Assembly (NCBI RefSeq): GCF_016863395.1
Contig: NZ_BOOU01000002.1
Location: 18,391 to 82,390, forward strand
Length of the DNA: 64,000 nucleotides
DNA from: Sphaerisporangium rufum
GTDB lineage: Bacteria > Actinomycetota > Actinomycetes > Streptosporangiales > Streptosporangiaceae
Direction of reading: 5' to 3'
Shown: positions 19,200 to 26,916 of the stretch, piece by piece
Numbering within the stretch: the first letter of the stretch is position 1
How the letters are laid out: every line of letters starts with the position of its first letter
Made by a program: the position numbers and the translations under genes
The notes under the pieces: generated by a model
What the model was told of the DNA's origin: nothing
Database searches by the model: none
The model's input: the letters and a program-made list of their open reading frames with translations, nothing else

Positions 19200-20015
19200 T
19201 CAGCGGGCGACGATCCGGTCGAACAGGCCGGCCGGCAGCAGCCGGTCGAGCAGCAGCAACGGCCTGGCCAGGTAGCCGACGGCATATCGTGGCCGGGGCG
19301 AGGAGGCGCCGAGCGCCCGCAGCACGGTCCTGGCCACGACCCGCGGGTCGGACACCTTGCCACCCGGCGCGTAGATCCGCTCCCCCGCGCGGGCCTGGGC
19401 CTCGGCGACGTCCCGATAGGCGCCCTGCCCGGACACCGCCCGCAACCGCTCGGACATGCCGTCGTCGAACTCGGTGCGGACCAGCCCGGGCTGGATGACG
19501 ACGACGTTCACCCCGAACCGTCGCACCTCCTGGCGCAGCGAGTCGGAGTACCCCTCCAGGGCGTGCTTGGAGGCGTAGTACCAGGCGGCCAGCGGCAGCG
19601 ACACCTCGCCGCCGATCGAGGAGATGTTGACGATCAGACCCGAGCGGCGCTCGCGCATGTGCGGCAGCACGGCGCGGGTCAGCTCGGCCAGGCCGAACAG
19701 GTTGACCTCGAAGAGGCGCCGCGCCTCGTCGACCGGGACGTCCTCGATCGCGCCGCGCAGGCCGGCGCCGGCGTTGTTCACCAGCACGTCCAGCCGCCCG
19801 TGCGCGTCGAGCACGGTGCGCACGACGCGCTCGACGTCGCCGGGGTCGGTGATGTCCATGGCCAGCGGGTGGCCGCCCGCCCGGCGGAGGCCCTCCATCC
19901 GGGCCACCCGCCGCGCGGCGCCGTAAACGGTGTGGCCGGCGCCGAGCAGTTCGAGCGCCGTGGCGCTGCCGATGCCGGAGGAGGCACCGGTGACGAGGCA
20001 GATGCGGGGTTCCAT
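19200..20015 (-). CDS. SDR family oxidoreductase
   Basis: A 271-residue classical short-chain dehydrogenase. Seen: the NAD(P) motif VTGASSGIGSATALEL (residues 7-22), a basic residue pair (ARR) after strand 2 suggesting NADPH, NNAGAG (about 95), the catalytic Ser in IVNISSIGG and Tyr-x-x-x-Lys in WYYASKHALEGYSDSL (about 155-170), and a C-terminal tail with hydrophobic segments (YLARPLLLLDRLLPAGLFDRI) like some membrane-associated SDRs. It is divergent from the TetR gene and precedes the rph-like gene; substrate unknown. It may act on the same xenobiotic or be an unrelated housekeeping reductase. Confidence 0.85.
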   Translation of the reverse strand: MEPRICLVTGASSGIGSATALELLGAGHTVYGAARRVARMEGLRRAGGHPLAMDITDPGDVERVVRTVLDAHGRLDVLVNNAGAGLRGAIEDVPVDEARRLFEVNLFGLAELTRAVLPHMRERRSGLIVNISSIGGEVSLPLAAWYYASKHALEGYSDSLRQEVRRFGVNVVVIQPGLVRTEFDDGMSERLRAVSGQGAYRDVAEAQARAGERIYAPGGKVSDPRVVARTVLRALGASSPRPRYAVGYLARPLLLLDRLLPAGLFDRIVAR

Positions 20016-20057
20016 GGCAGGACCTTCGGCGATGCGGGACGGAGAACGGCAGGCGGT

Positions 20058-20093
20058 ACCGGCCGTCCGGCCGGGGCGGACCGGACGGCCGGT
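20058..20093. promoter_or_regulatory. 13-bp perfect inverted repeat in the SDR leader
   Basis: ACCGGCCGTCCGG (20058-20070) and CCGGACGGCCGGT (20081-20093) are exact reverse complements separated by ten bases. The element lies between the divergent SDR and TetR starts. If transcription toward the SDR begins near the TetR operator, the repeat would fold in the 5' leader; on the other strand it is followed by TTATTT. It could be an attenuator or a second regulator site. Confidence 0.5.
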
Positions 20094-20105
20094 TATTTAC
20101 GATAC

Positions 20106-20121
20106 AATACAGACCTGTATT
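20106..20121. promoter_or_regulatory. Probable TetR operator
   Basis: AATACAG-AC-CTGTATT, a perfect 16-bp palindrome in the only AT-rich part of the SDR/TetR divergent gap, 25 bases before the TetR start. Size, symmetry and location match a TetR-family autoregulatory operator covering both promoters. Confidence 0.65.
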
Positions 20122-20145
20122 CGAATAAGGGAGGGTGGTCCCGGA

Positions 20146-20742
20146 ATGAGGGGCGACACGGCCCGGCCCCGGCGACCCGGCCGGCCGCGCAGCCAGGAGG
20201 CCGACGCGGCCATCCTCGCCGCCGCGCTCGATCTGCTGCTGGAACGCGGCGCCGACCAGACCAGCATCGAGCAGGTCGCGCAGCGCGCGGGGGTGACCCG
20301 CGCGACGGTCTACCGGCGATTCGCCGGCAAGACCACGCTGCTGATCCAGGCGATCGAGTCCCGGCACGCCGACCACGACCCCGCCGCGCTGCACTGGCCG
20401 GACGTCGGCCGCATGCTCGCCGACTGGGCCGGCTACCTGAGCGGTCCGGGCAACCGCAAGATGCTGCGCCGGCTGTACAGCGCCGCCGACGACTATCCCG
20501 AGCTGCTGCAGGCCTACCGGGACACCCACGGCCACCAGCGGGCCGCCGCGGTGCGCGCCACCCTGGAGCAGGCCCGGGACCGGGGCGAGCTGGCGCCGGA
20601 CACCGATCTCGCGGCCCTGCAGCATCTGCTCCAGGGCGCCGTCCTGCACCACCTGGTGACCTTCCCGGACACCACGCCCACCGAGGAGATCGAGTCCTAC
20701 CTCGCCGCGGTGACCCGCCAGGCCGGCCACCGGCCCCCCTGA
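20146..20742 (+). CDS. TetR/AcrR family transcriptional regulator
   Basis: A 198-residue repressor-type protein. The N-terminal three-helix DNA-binding domain is clear: AILAAALDLLLERGADQTSIEQVAQRAGVTRATVYRRFAGKTTLL spans residues about 20-65. The C-terminal ligand domain is helical and family-variable (PDVGRMLADWAGYL, EIESYLAAVTRQ). ATG at 20146 with AAGGGAGGG ten bases upstream; longer in-frame starts would run through the operator. It is divergent from SDR-rph and probably represses them until a ligand binds, by analogy with its family. Confidence 0.87.
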   Translation: MRGDTARPRRPGRPRSQEADAAILAAALDLLLERGADQTSIEQVAQRAGVTRATVYRRFAGKTTLLIQAIESRHADHDPAALHWPDVGRMLADWAGYLSGPGNRKMLRRLYSAADDYPELLQAYRDTHGHQRAAAVRATLEQARDRGELAPDTDLAALQHLLQGAVLHHLVTFPDTTPTEEIESYLAAVTRQAGHRPP

Positions 20743-20828
20743 ACTCCTGCGACCGACGTGGACCGCCCCCGGTGTCCGCCCGGCATCACCTCCGGTGCCG
20801 GCGCGGCAAGGGCGGCCGTCAGCCGAGC

Positions 20829-20963
20829 ATGCTCCCCCTGCGCACCCGCGCCGCCGCGCTCGCCGCCATCGCGTCCCTGGTCCTGGCCGCGCCGGCCATG
20901 GCCGCGTCGCCCACGGCCGGCAGCGCCGGCACGGTGGCTCGGGACAGCCGCCCTAGCTGCTAG
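20829..20963 (+). CDS. Possible small secreted peptide
   Basis: A 44-codon open frame in the gap between the TetR and MFS genes. It encodes a textbook signal peptide: RTR, an Ala/Leu hydrophobic core and an AMA-A cleavage site at about residue 25. The short mature part of about 19 residues ends in a single Cys. A weak AAGGGCGG lies upstream. I do not recognise the sequence. In such GC-rich DNA, alanine-rich frames arise by chance, so it may not be a gene. Confidence 0.25.
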   Translation: MLPLRTRAAALAAIASLVLAAPAMAASPTAGSAGTVARDSRPSC

Positions 20964-21060
20964 CCGACCGGAGGGGGCAACGACGGCCTCCGCGGGGCAT
21001 CCCCACCCCCTGCACCTCAGCGGGCCGCCGTCACCATGCGGCCGGCGGCGGCCCGCGCCA

Positions 21061-22431
21061 TCAGCCGGCCGGCCGGTTCCGGTATCCGGCGGCGAACGCC
21101 GGCCCGGCGATGGCGCACACGGCCGCCGATAGCAGCAGGGCCCAGCCGGTGCCCGCGGTGACGGCGGCGCCCATGACGGCGACGCCGAGCGTGGCACCGA
21201 CCTGGCGGACCGCGTTCAGCAGGCCGCCCGCCGCGCCGGCCGCACCGGCCGGCGCGGCGTCGACGGTGGCGGCGACCAGCGCCGGCAGCGCGAAAGAGAC
21301 GCCGAATCCCGTCATCAGCAGCCCTGCCGCGATCCACGGGTAGCCGGCGCCGGCGAAGACGGCGCCGGCCAGCACCCCGCCGCCCGCCGCCAGCAGTCCC
21401 AGCCCGGCCAGCACCGGCCGCCGCGGGCCGATCCGGGCCACGATGCGTCCGGTGATCAGCGGGTTGGCGGCGAACGGAAGCGTCAGCGGCAGGAAGGCCA
21501 GCCCGGTCCGCAACGGTTCCAGGTGCCGCTCCTGCTGCAACAGCAGCGGCAGGACGAACAACCCGCCGGTCAGCGCGAAGTTGACCGCCGCGGCGGCCAG
21601 CAGCACCGCCCGCACCCGGCCCGCCCGCAGCAGGGCCCGGTTCAGCACCGGTGCCAGGCTGCGCCGTTCCAGAACCCGGAACACCGCCCCGGCCACCCCA
21701 AGCCCGGCCAGGGACGCCACCACGTGACCCCACGCCCGCGCACCGGCGGCGATCAGGACATCGGTGCCCAGGGCCAGCACCGCCGCGGCCGCCAGCTGGG
21801 CGGGCCAGTCGATCGGGCGGGCACCGCGCGGACAGGCCACCACGCGGCCCCGTATCAACACCAGCACGCCGAGGCCCAGCGGCACGTTGACCAGGAACAC
21901 CGACCGCCACCCGGCGGCGCCGACCAGCGCGCCACCGATGATCGGTCCTGCCGCGACCGCCGCGCCGCTGGTGGCGGCCCACGCCGCGACCGCCCGCGCC
22001 CGGGCGACCGGCTCCGGATAGAGCCGGGCGATCATCGCCATCGACGCGGGCACGCAGGCCGCCGCGGCGATGCCCAGGACCGCGCGCAGTACCACCAGCA
22101 CCCACAGCACCGGGGCGAACGCGCTGAGCAGGGACACCCCGGCGAAGACGACGATGCCGCCCCGGAAGAGCCGTTCGGCGCCGAAGCGGTCCGCCGCCGC
22201 CCCCGCCGACAGCAGCAGCGCGGCGAAGGCCACCGTGTAGCCGGTCACGGCCCACTGCAGCCCGGCCATCGACGCGTGCAGGGACGCGGCCAGGTCCGGC
22301 TCGGCGACCGACAGCACCGTCATGTCCAGCAGCACCATGAAATAGCCCAGCGAGATGCCGAGCAGCGCCCGGGCCCGCCCGCGGCGGGGAGGTGCCGCCG
22401 CCAGGGCGGCGGACGAGTTCACATCGGTCAT
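21061..22431 (-). CDS. MFS transporter, DHA2-type drug exporter
   Basis: A 456-residue drug:H+ antiporter-like membrane protein with about 12-14 helices. Seen: MVLLDMTVLSVAEPDLAASL in helix 1 (the DHA2 'LD-TVVNVALP' motif), LQWAVTGYTVAFAALLLSAG, the loop signature GAAADRFGAERLF, GPIIGGALVGAAGWRSVFLVNVPLG (motif C and the following DHA2 signature). ATG at 22431 lacks a convincing ribosome site; the sequence upstream keeps the frame open, so the start is uncertain. It is divergent from a LysR gene across a 33-bp palindrome, suggesting inducible efflux. Confidence 0.87.
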   Translation of the reverse strand: MTDVNSSAALAAAPPRRGRARALLGISLGYFMVLLDMTVLSVAEPDLAASLHASMAGLQWAVTGYTVAFAALLLSAGAAADRFGAERLFRGGIVVFAGVSLLSAFAPVLWVLVVLRAVLGIAAAACVPASMAMIARLYPEPVARARAVAAWAATSGAAVAAGPIIGGALVGAAGWRSVFLVNVPLGLGVLVLIRGRVVACPRGARPIDWPAQLAAAAVLALGTDVLIAAGARAWGHVVASLAGLGVAGAVFRVLERRSLAPVLNRALLRAGRVRAVLLAAAAVNFALTGGLFVLPLLLQQERHLEPLRTGLAFLPLTLPFAANPLITGRIVARIGPRRPVLAGLGLLAAGGGVLAGAVFAGAGYPWIAAGLLMTGFGVSFALPALVAATVDAAPAGAAGAAGGLLNAVRQVGATLGVAVMGAAVTAGTGWALLLSAAVCAIAGPAFAAGYRNRPAG

Positions 22432-22516
22432 GTCTGAACGGCTCCAAGAACGGCGAACGGAAACGACTGAAGGAACTGTGCGGATGCGCGGGCCGCCCGC
22501 TCCACCGGTGCTTTCG

Positions 22517-22549
22517 CCTGCGGCGTTCGGAATTTCCGAACGCCGCAGG
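22517..22549. promoter_or_regulatory. 33-bp perfect palindrome, probable LysR operator
   Basis: A 16-bp arm (22517-22532, CCTGCGGCGTTCGGAA) is an exact reverse complement of 22534-22549, with one central base. It lies between the divergent MFS and LysR genes, ending 14 bases before the preferred LysR start. The inner TTCGGAATTTCCGAA suits a LysR recognition core. Much longer and more perfect than typical operators. Confidence 0.7.
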
Positions 22550-22563
22550 TGGTTGCCGTCCGC

Positions 22564-23445
22564 GTGGAACTGCGCCAGCTCCGGGCCTTCGCGGCGGTCG
22601 TCCGGCACCGGACGGTGACCGAGGCCGCCGCCGCCCTGGACCTGGCCCCCTCGTCGCTCTCCCAGCGGATCCGGACGCTGGAGGACACGCTCGGGGTGGC
22701 ACTGTTCGTGCGCGGCCCAAAGGGGATGGAGCTCACCCCCGCCGGGGAGCGGCTGCGAGGCTGGGCCCACACCCTGCTCGACCAGGCCGACCAGGCCGTC
22801 CGCGATGTCCGGGGCCACCGCCGGCGGCTACGGCTCGGCGCGCTGGAGACCCTGGCCGGGCACTACGTGCCGAGGGTCCTCGCCCGGTTCGCCGAACGCC
22901 GGCCAGACATCGAGGTGGCGGTCCACGCCGACCGCGCCCGGGACGGCCTGCTCGCCGACGTGGCCGAAGGGCGGCTGGAGGCGGCCCTCCTGCTGGACTC
23001 CGGTACCGGGATCGGCGGGCTCGGCTTCCCCGCCCCCGCCCGCCCGCTCGATTTCCTCGACCTGGACGCCGTTCCGCTTTCGCTGGTCTGCGCGCCGGGC
23101 CACCCGCTCGCCGGCCGGACCGCGCTGACTCCCGACGACCTCCGGAGCGAGCGGCTGCTGGTCAACGTGCCGGCCTGCTCCTTCTGGATGGCGGGGAACC
23201 AGATCCTCGGCCCCGGCCCGCAGCGGATCAAGGCCGGCGGCGTCCCCGTCATGCGCGCCTGGGCCGAGCATGGACTCGGGATCACCCTGCTGCCCCGGTT
23301 CGCGGTCGCCGACGGCCTCCGCGCCGGCAGCCTGGTCGAGCTGGACCTGCCGCTGCCGGATCTCAGCCTGCGGCTGGTCTGGCGGGCGGACCGCGAATCG
23401 CAGCCGGGGATGCGCGAGATCCTCTACGCCGCCGCCCGCCCCTGA
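22564..23445 (+). CDS. LysR family transcriptional regulator
   Basis: A 293-residue LysR-type protein. DNA-binding domain: ELRQLRAFAAVVRHRTVTEAAAAL then SLSQRIRTLEDTLGVALFVRG (residues 2-58); effector domain about 85-290 with DVAEGRLEAALLLDSG and LDFLDLDAVPLSLVCAPGHPLAG. GTG at 22564 gives the standard MELRQL start and has AGGTGG ten bases upstream; GTG at 22549 would lie on the edge of the palindrome. Likely controls the divergent MFS exporter and itself. Confidence 0.86.
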   Translation: MELRQLRAFAAVVRHRTVTEAAAALDLAPSSLSQRIRTLEDTLGVALFVRGPKGMELTPAGERLRGWAHTLLDQADQAVRDVRGHRRRLRLGALETLAGHYVPRVLARFAERRPDIEVAVHADRARDGLLADVAEGRLEAALLLDSGTGIGGLGFPAPARPLDFLDLDAVPLSLVCAPGHPLAGRTALTPDDLRSERLLVNVPACSFWMAGNQILGPGPQRIKAGGVPVMRAWAEHGLGITLLPRFAVADGLRAGSLVELDLPLPDLSLRLVWRADRESQPGMREILYAAARP

Positions 23446-23470
23446 CCCGCCTGGCCCCGCAGCCCCGTGA

Positions 23471-24217
23471 TCAGGCCGTGAAGCCGCCGTCGACGTGCAG
23501 GGTGGCCCCGGTGATGTATCGGGCGCCGTCCCCGGCGAGGTAGCCGACCGCCTCGGCGATCTCCTCAGGAGCGGCGTACCGGCCCAGGGCGGTGATACCG
23601 CTGATCGTCTCGGCGAACGGGCCGCCGGCGGGGTTGGCGTCGGTGTCGGTCGGCCCGGGGGCCACCACGTTCACCGTGATCCCGCGCGGGCCGACCTCCC
23701 GGGCCAGCGCCCGGGTCAACCCGGTCAGGGCGCTCTTGCTCATCGAGTACAGCGCCAGCCCGGGGAACGGCACTCGCTCGGACACGTTGCTGCCGATGTT
23801 GATGATCCGGCCGCCCTCGGCCAGATGCTTGAGCGCGGCCTGGGCAGCAGCGAACGGCGCCCGCACGTTGACGGCCAGCGTGGCGTCCACCTCCGCGAAC
23901 GTGACCTGCTCCACCGGGCCGGGCAGGTAGACGGCGGCGTTGTTGACCAGGATGTCCAGCCGGCCGAACTCGGCGGCCGCCCGATCCACCGCCCCCGCCA
24001 CCGCCGCGGCGTCCACGCTGTCCGCCTGGATCGCCAGGGCGCGCCGCCCGGCGAGCTTGATCCGGTCGGCCACCGCGCCGGCCCGCTCGGCGTCCTGCCG
24101 GTAGGTGAAGGCGACGTCCGCGCCGTCCTCGGCCAGCCGCACCGCGACCGCCGCCCCGATGCCCCTACTCCCGCCGGTGACCAGCGCCACCTTGCCCGTC
24201 AGATCGTTTCTGTTCAT
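23471..24217 (-). CDS. SDR family oxidoreductase (FabG-like)
   Basis: A 248-residue classical SDR. Seen: VALVTGGSRGIGAAVAVRL (residues 9-27), NNAAVY (about 90), catalytic Ser in INIGSNVSE, Tyr-x-x-x-Lys in LALYSMSKSALTGLTRALA (about 155), VVAPGPTDTDAN, and the terminal GATLHVDGGFTA, which is typical of 3-oxoacyl-ACP-reductase-like SDRs. GGA at the end of GATGGA precedes ATG 24217; ATG 24226 is also possible. It converges on the LysR gene, 25 bases away, and has no functional neighbours. Confidence 0.87.
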   Translation of the reverse strand: MNRNDLTGKVALVTGGSRGIGAAVAVRLAEDGADVAFTYRQDAERAGAVADRIKLAGRRALAIQADSVDAAAVAGAVDRAAAEFGRLDILVNNAAVYLPGPVEQVTFAEVDATLAVNVRAPFAAAQAALKHLAEGGRIINIGSNVSERVPFPGLALYSMSKSALTGLTRALAREVGPRGITVNVVAPGPTDTDANPAGGPFAETISGITALGRYAAPEEIAEAVGYLAGDGARYITGATLHVDGGFTA

Positions 24218-24386
24218 GCCGTCCATCGTGGCGGGCCCGGCCCGCCCGGGTCCGGCGCCGATCGGACCCCTGTTTCCCGCGAGAATCGGACCCCGCACCA
24301 GGCCGAACCCGCCGGCCACCGGCTCCCACGCGCGCTCGGCGATCAGCCGGTCTCACCGGAGCCGTGGCGTTCCTGAAAGCCGCGGC

Positions 24387-24635
24387 TCAACTTCCGCTGC
24401 CGGACACCCGCTGCCCGGTCGCCCACCGGGCCGGGGGGTCGAACTCCCGGTTCAGGACTCCCTGCCAGAAAGCCACGTATTCCTCAGGAGTGAAGCACAG
24501 CCGGGGGCCGTCCGGATCCTTGGAATCCCACACTTCTACCTGATCCTGCTTAATGTCCACTACGACACAGTTACCGTTCTCCGTGCTGAAGCTGGATTTT
24601 CTCCCGGGATACGGCGAGAGTGGGCTTGCCGCCAC
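24387..24635 (-). CDS. DUF397 domain protein
   Basis: An 82-residue DUF397 protein (GRKSSFSTENGNCVVVD, VWDSKDPDGPRLCFTPEEYVAFWQGV), the small family that almost always accompanies XRE/DUF5753 regulators in actinomycetes; BldB-like proteins belong to it. Starts at GTG 24635 with AAGGAGG seven bases upstream, inside the 3' end of the XRE gene, which it overlaps by 65 bases. The pair is thought to act with a partner ATP-binding protein in developmental or antibiotic control; a toxin-antitoxin-like role has been suggested for some. Confidence 0.87.
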   Translation of the reverse strand: MAASPLSPYPGRKSSFSTENGNCVVVDIKQDQVEVWDSKDPDGPRLCFTPEEYVAFWQGVLNREFDPPARWATGQRVSGSGS

Positions 24636-25521
24636 CTTGCGCCTCCTTCGCAGTGAGCTCGCGAGCGCTCATGCCATCGACGAGACCGGCGATCAGATCG
24701 TAGGAACTTTGCGAGCTCAACGCTCTTCCTGCAATATGTCCCCACATGAGGGTATATCGCCGCACCTCAGGTTCGGACTGGAGGATGAGGCCACTTGTTG
24801 CTTGCTCGACGTAGACCACCCCCCGGCCGTCGGCCTCGCAGAATTCCAGCAGGTCGAACGCTCCCGCCATGGCCGCGTGCGCGCCGACGGCGAACGGGAG
24901 GATCTGGATGGTGACGTTGGGCAGCCGGGCCATCATCAGCAGATGCCGGAGCTGTGATCGCATGATCTCGACACCGCCTACCTGGCGGTGGAGCACCGCC
25001 TCGTCGAGCACGACGAGCAGCCGTGCGGCGCATCCTTCCCGGACGAGCACCTCCTGCCGGGCCTGCCGCACCGCGACGGTCTCATCGACATCGATCGCGC
25101 CCTCGACGTCGGTCGCCGTGATCACCTCGCGCGCATAGTCCGGAACCTGCAAGATCCCGGGCACGACCTGCGGGTGATAGCTGCGGATGACCGCCGCGTC
25201 CGCTTCGAGCCCCAGGTACACCTCGAACTTCGGTTTCAGCCCCTTCCGGAAGCGATGCCACCAGTCCCGGGTGCCGGCACGACGAGAGAGTTCGAGCAGT
25301 TCCTCCCGGCGGACACCATCCGTCACCTGATACAGATCGAGCAAACTTTTTACATCTTTCGGACGTATACCACGTTCGGCGCGTTCAACGCGGCTGACCC
25401 ACGAGGCATCGCATTCCATTTCCCTTGCGACATCCTCCAGGCTTATACCGCGAGCACTCCGGAGCTTGCGCAGCTCCTGGGCGAGCCTGCGCCGCTGGGC
25501 AAGTGGACTCGTATTGCGCAC
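24571..25521 (-). CDS. XRE family regulator with DUF5753 domain
   Basis: A 316-residue protein: helix-turn-helix at residues 12-66 (LAQELRKLRSARGISLEDVAREMECDASWVSRVERAERG, shown here only as the region) followed by the DUF5753 domain (about 95-270; YHPQVVPGILQVPDYAREVI, RLLVVLDEAVLHRQVGG, ITIQILPF-like VTIQILPFAVGAHAAM). Such proteins bind DNA near their own locus. GTG at 25521 has AGAAGGGA nine bases upstream. The gene is less GC-rich than its neighbours, typical for this accessory family. It is divergent from the broken ATPase gene and overlaps DUF397, forming the usual three-gene set. Confidence 0.9.
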   Translation of the reverse strand: MRNTSPLAQRRRLAQELRKLRSARGISLEDVAREMECDASWVSRVERAERGIRPKDVKSLLDLYQVTDGVRREELLELSRRAGTRDWWHRFRKGLKPKFEVYLGLEADAAVIRSYHPQVVPGILQVPDYAREVITATDVEGAIDVDETVAVRQARQEVLVREGCAARLLVVLDEAVLHRQVGGVEIMRSQLRHLLMMARLPNVTIQILPFAVGAHAAMAGAFDLLEFCEADGRGVVYVEQATSGLILQSEPEVRRYTLMWGHIAGRALSSQSSYDLIAGLVDGMSARELTAKEAQGGGKPTLAVSREKIQLQHGER

Positions 25522-25722
25522 GCGGCTTTTCCCTTCTTAACAGATCTAATCTGGACAGAATCCCAGCGAGCACACGCCGTTTTTGGCAAACTGCCTGAAC
25601 TCGCTTGCCAACCCAGTTGGACCGTAGACAAGATGCCATCATGCCAGCGACAGACACGCTGCGCATTCGATCGAACACGAATCGCAGTTCGACGACATGG
25701 GGACCTATCCAAAGGAGCCTCG

Positions 25723-26170
25723 ATGAGCGGAAGTCCGGGTGGGGTGCGCGGAGCAAGTTGGGGGGTACCCCCAGATCTCGCCGCGGTAGGGGCGGCGCGA
25801 CGGCGGGCCCGGGAAGTGCTCGACCTCTGGCGGTTCGGCGATCAGACAGACGACGTCCTCGTCGTGATCGGGGAACTGCTCGCGAACGCCGTCACACACG
25901 GGTCACCACCCGTGAAGATGTCGCTTGAAGATGTCGCTCTGGCTCACGCCCGACAAGTTGTGCGTCCGGGTCACCGACCACGGCTCTGGACGCCCGCAGC
26001 AGCTGGATCTAGGCCTCGACGCGACCCATGGCCGGGGAATGCCCATAGTGGCCGCGCTGGCCACTACCTGCGGCGTCTTGCCGCTGCCGTGCGGCACCGG
26101 CAAGACGGTGTGGGCGCGCTGGCACCGCACGCACACCGTCCCGTCGGCGGCTCATGGTCAGCGGCGTTGA
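25723..26170 (+). pseudogene. RsbW-like ATP-binding protein, frameshifted by a 13-bp duplication
   Basis: A GHKL/HATPase of the RsbW anti-sigma type, normally about 140 residues. The first frame reads from ATG 25723 (AAAGGAG at 25711-25717) through the N-box ELLANAVTHG (about residue 55-64) to PPVKMSL, then shifts. Removing one copy of the exact 13-bp tandem repeat at 25913-25938 rejoins it to WLTPDKLCVRVTDHGSG (G1 box) and HGRGMPIV (G2 box), ending at 26170: a 144-residue intact protein. As it stands the product continues out of frame to 26187, without the G1/G2 boxes. A TTG or ATG inside the second copy (25925/25931) could restart the C-terminal part. Could be a dead gene or a slippage switch. 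Confidence 0.85.
25913..25938. repeat. Exact 13-bp tandem duplication inside the ATPase gene
   Basis: TGAAGATGTCGCT occurs twice head to tail (25913-25925 and 25926-25938). Thirteen bases shift the frame by one. Both copies are identical, so the event is recent or the tract is maintained by slippage. Confidence 0.95.
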
Positions 26171-26208
26171 CGCCGGAGGGAACCTGAGAACACCTAAGAA
26201 CAAAGGAA

Positions 26209-26237
26209 GAGCCCGCCCCCGTGACGGGGCCGGGCTC
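26209..26237. terminator. Hairpin terminator
   Basis: GAGCCCGCCCCC (26209-26220) pairs with GGGGCCGGGCTC (26226-26237) with one mismatch and a 5-base loop (GTGAC), between the converging broken ATPase gene and the small membrane-protein gene. An AAC/AAG-rich stretch (26190-26208) precedes it. Confidence 0.75.
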
Positions 26238-26253
26238 CGGGAGGGGCGGGGCG

Positions 26254-26658
26254 TCAGGCGGGGCGGCGGAGGGCGGTGAGCTGGAGGGCGGCGAAGGCGG
26301 CGACCACGACGGCCTGGAGGACGGCCCAGACGGCGCCGAGGGTGGTGAACGAGACCAGGCCGAGGGCCACGACGGCGACGCTCTCCAGGGCCCAGGCCAC
26401 GTTCACCACGATCACGGCGCGGACCGCGTTGACGGGTGCGGCGGGGCGCCGGGCGAGCAGGCCTACCGCGATGCCGTAGACCAGCAGGAAGGCGCCGATG
26501 GCGCGCAGCAGGGCCGGGTCCGGGCCGAGCAGGTCGGCCAGCGGGCCCGCGGCGACCAGATAGGCCAGGCCGTTGGCCCCGGTGACGGCCGCGTCCAGGC
26601 CGAGCGCGAGGCGGAGGAGTCGGGTGCGGTCCGCGGTGGCGGCGGTCAGGGCGGTCAT
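26254..26658 (-). CDS. Small integral membrane protein
   Basis: A 134-residue protein with four predicted transmembrane helices: LALGLDAAVTGANGLAYLVA, ALLRAIGAFLLVYGIAVGLLA, NAVRAVIVVNVAWALESVAVV and TLGAVWAVLQAVVVAAFAAL. It resembles a family of short actinobacterial membrane proteins of unknown function (a DoxX-like or 'SPW/DUF' type fold is possible, but I cannot name it). ATG at 26658 is preceded by AAGGAG six bases upstream; a second ATG lies five bases ahead in another frame. No functional neighbour. Confidence 0.7.
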   Translation of the reverse strand: MTALTAATADRTRLLRLALGLDAAVTGANGLAYLVAAGPLADLLGPDPALLRAIGAFLLVYGIAVGLLARRPAAPVNAVRAVIVVNVAWALESVAVVALGLVSFTTLGAVWAVLQAVVVAAFAALQLTALRRPA

Positions 26659-26916
26659 CTCATGCTCCTTCGGAGTTCGTCCGTTGAGAGAACCGTCCCA
26701 TCCCGCCCCGCACCCGCGCGATTACGCGCCAGGTAATCCCCCTGCCTCCCGCACCGGGAATGTCCGTGCCCCGGACCCGCGACCGAGGGCCGCCTGGGAC
26801 GCGGGAGACGCCTCGCGCCACCGGTCAGGTGGAGGTCCCCGCCGGACCACCCTGGAGGAGTCCGCTCGGGCCGCCCGGCCGCCGCCGCGACGTCGCCCCG
26901 GCCGGTTCGCCGCCGG

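Noticed and set aside
16394..19260. A rifamycin-associated element (19-bp palindrome GGGGCTTGCGGCAAGCCCC-like) near the rph-like gene
   Set aside because: No such sequence found by eye in the upstream or downstream gaps.
16501..20730. A single 1409-codon open frame joining the rph-like gene with upstream sequence on the minus strand
   Set aside because: Only the part from 19140 downward has family sequence; the rest is an Arg/Pro-rich out-of-frame shadow of the SDR gene, which has its own start and motifs in another frame.
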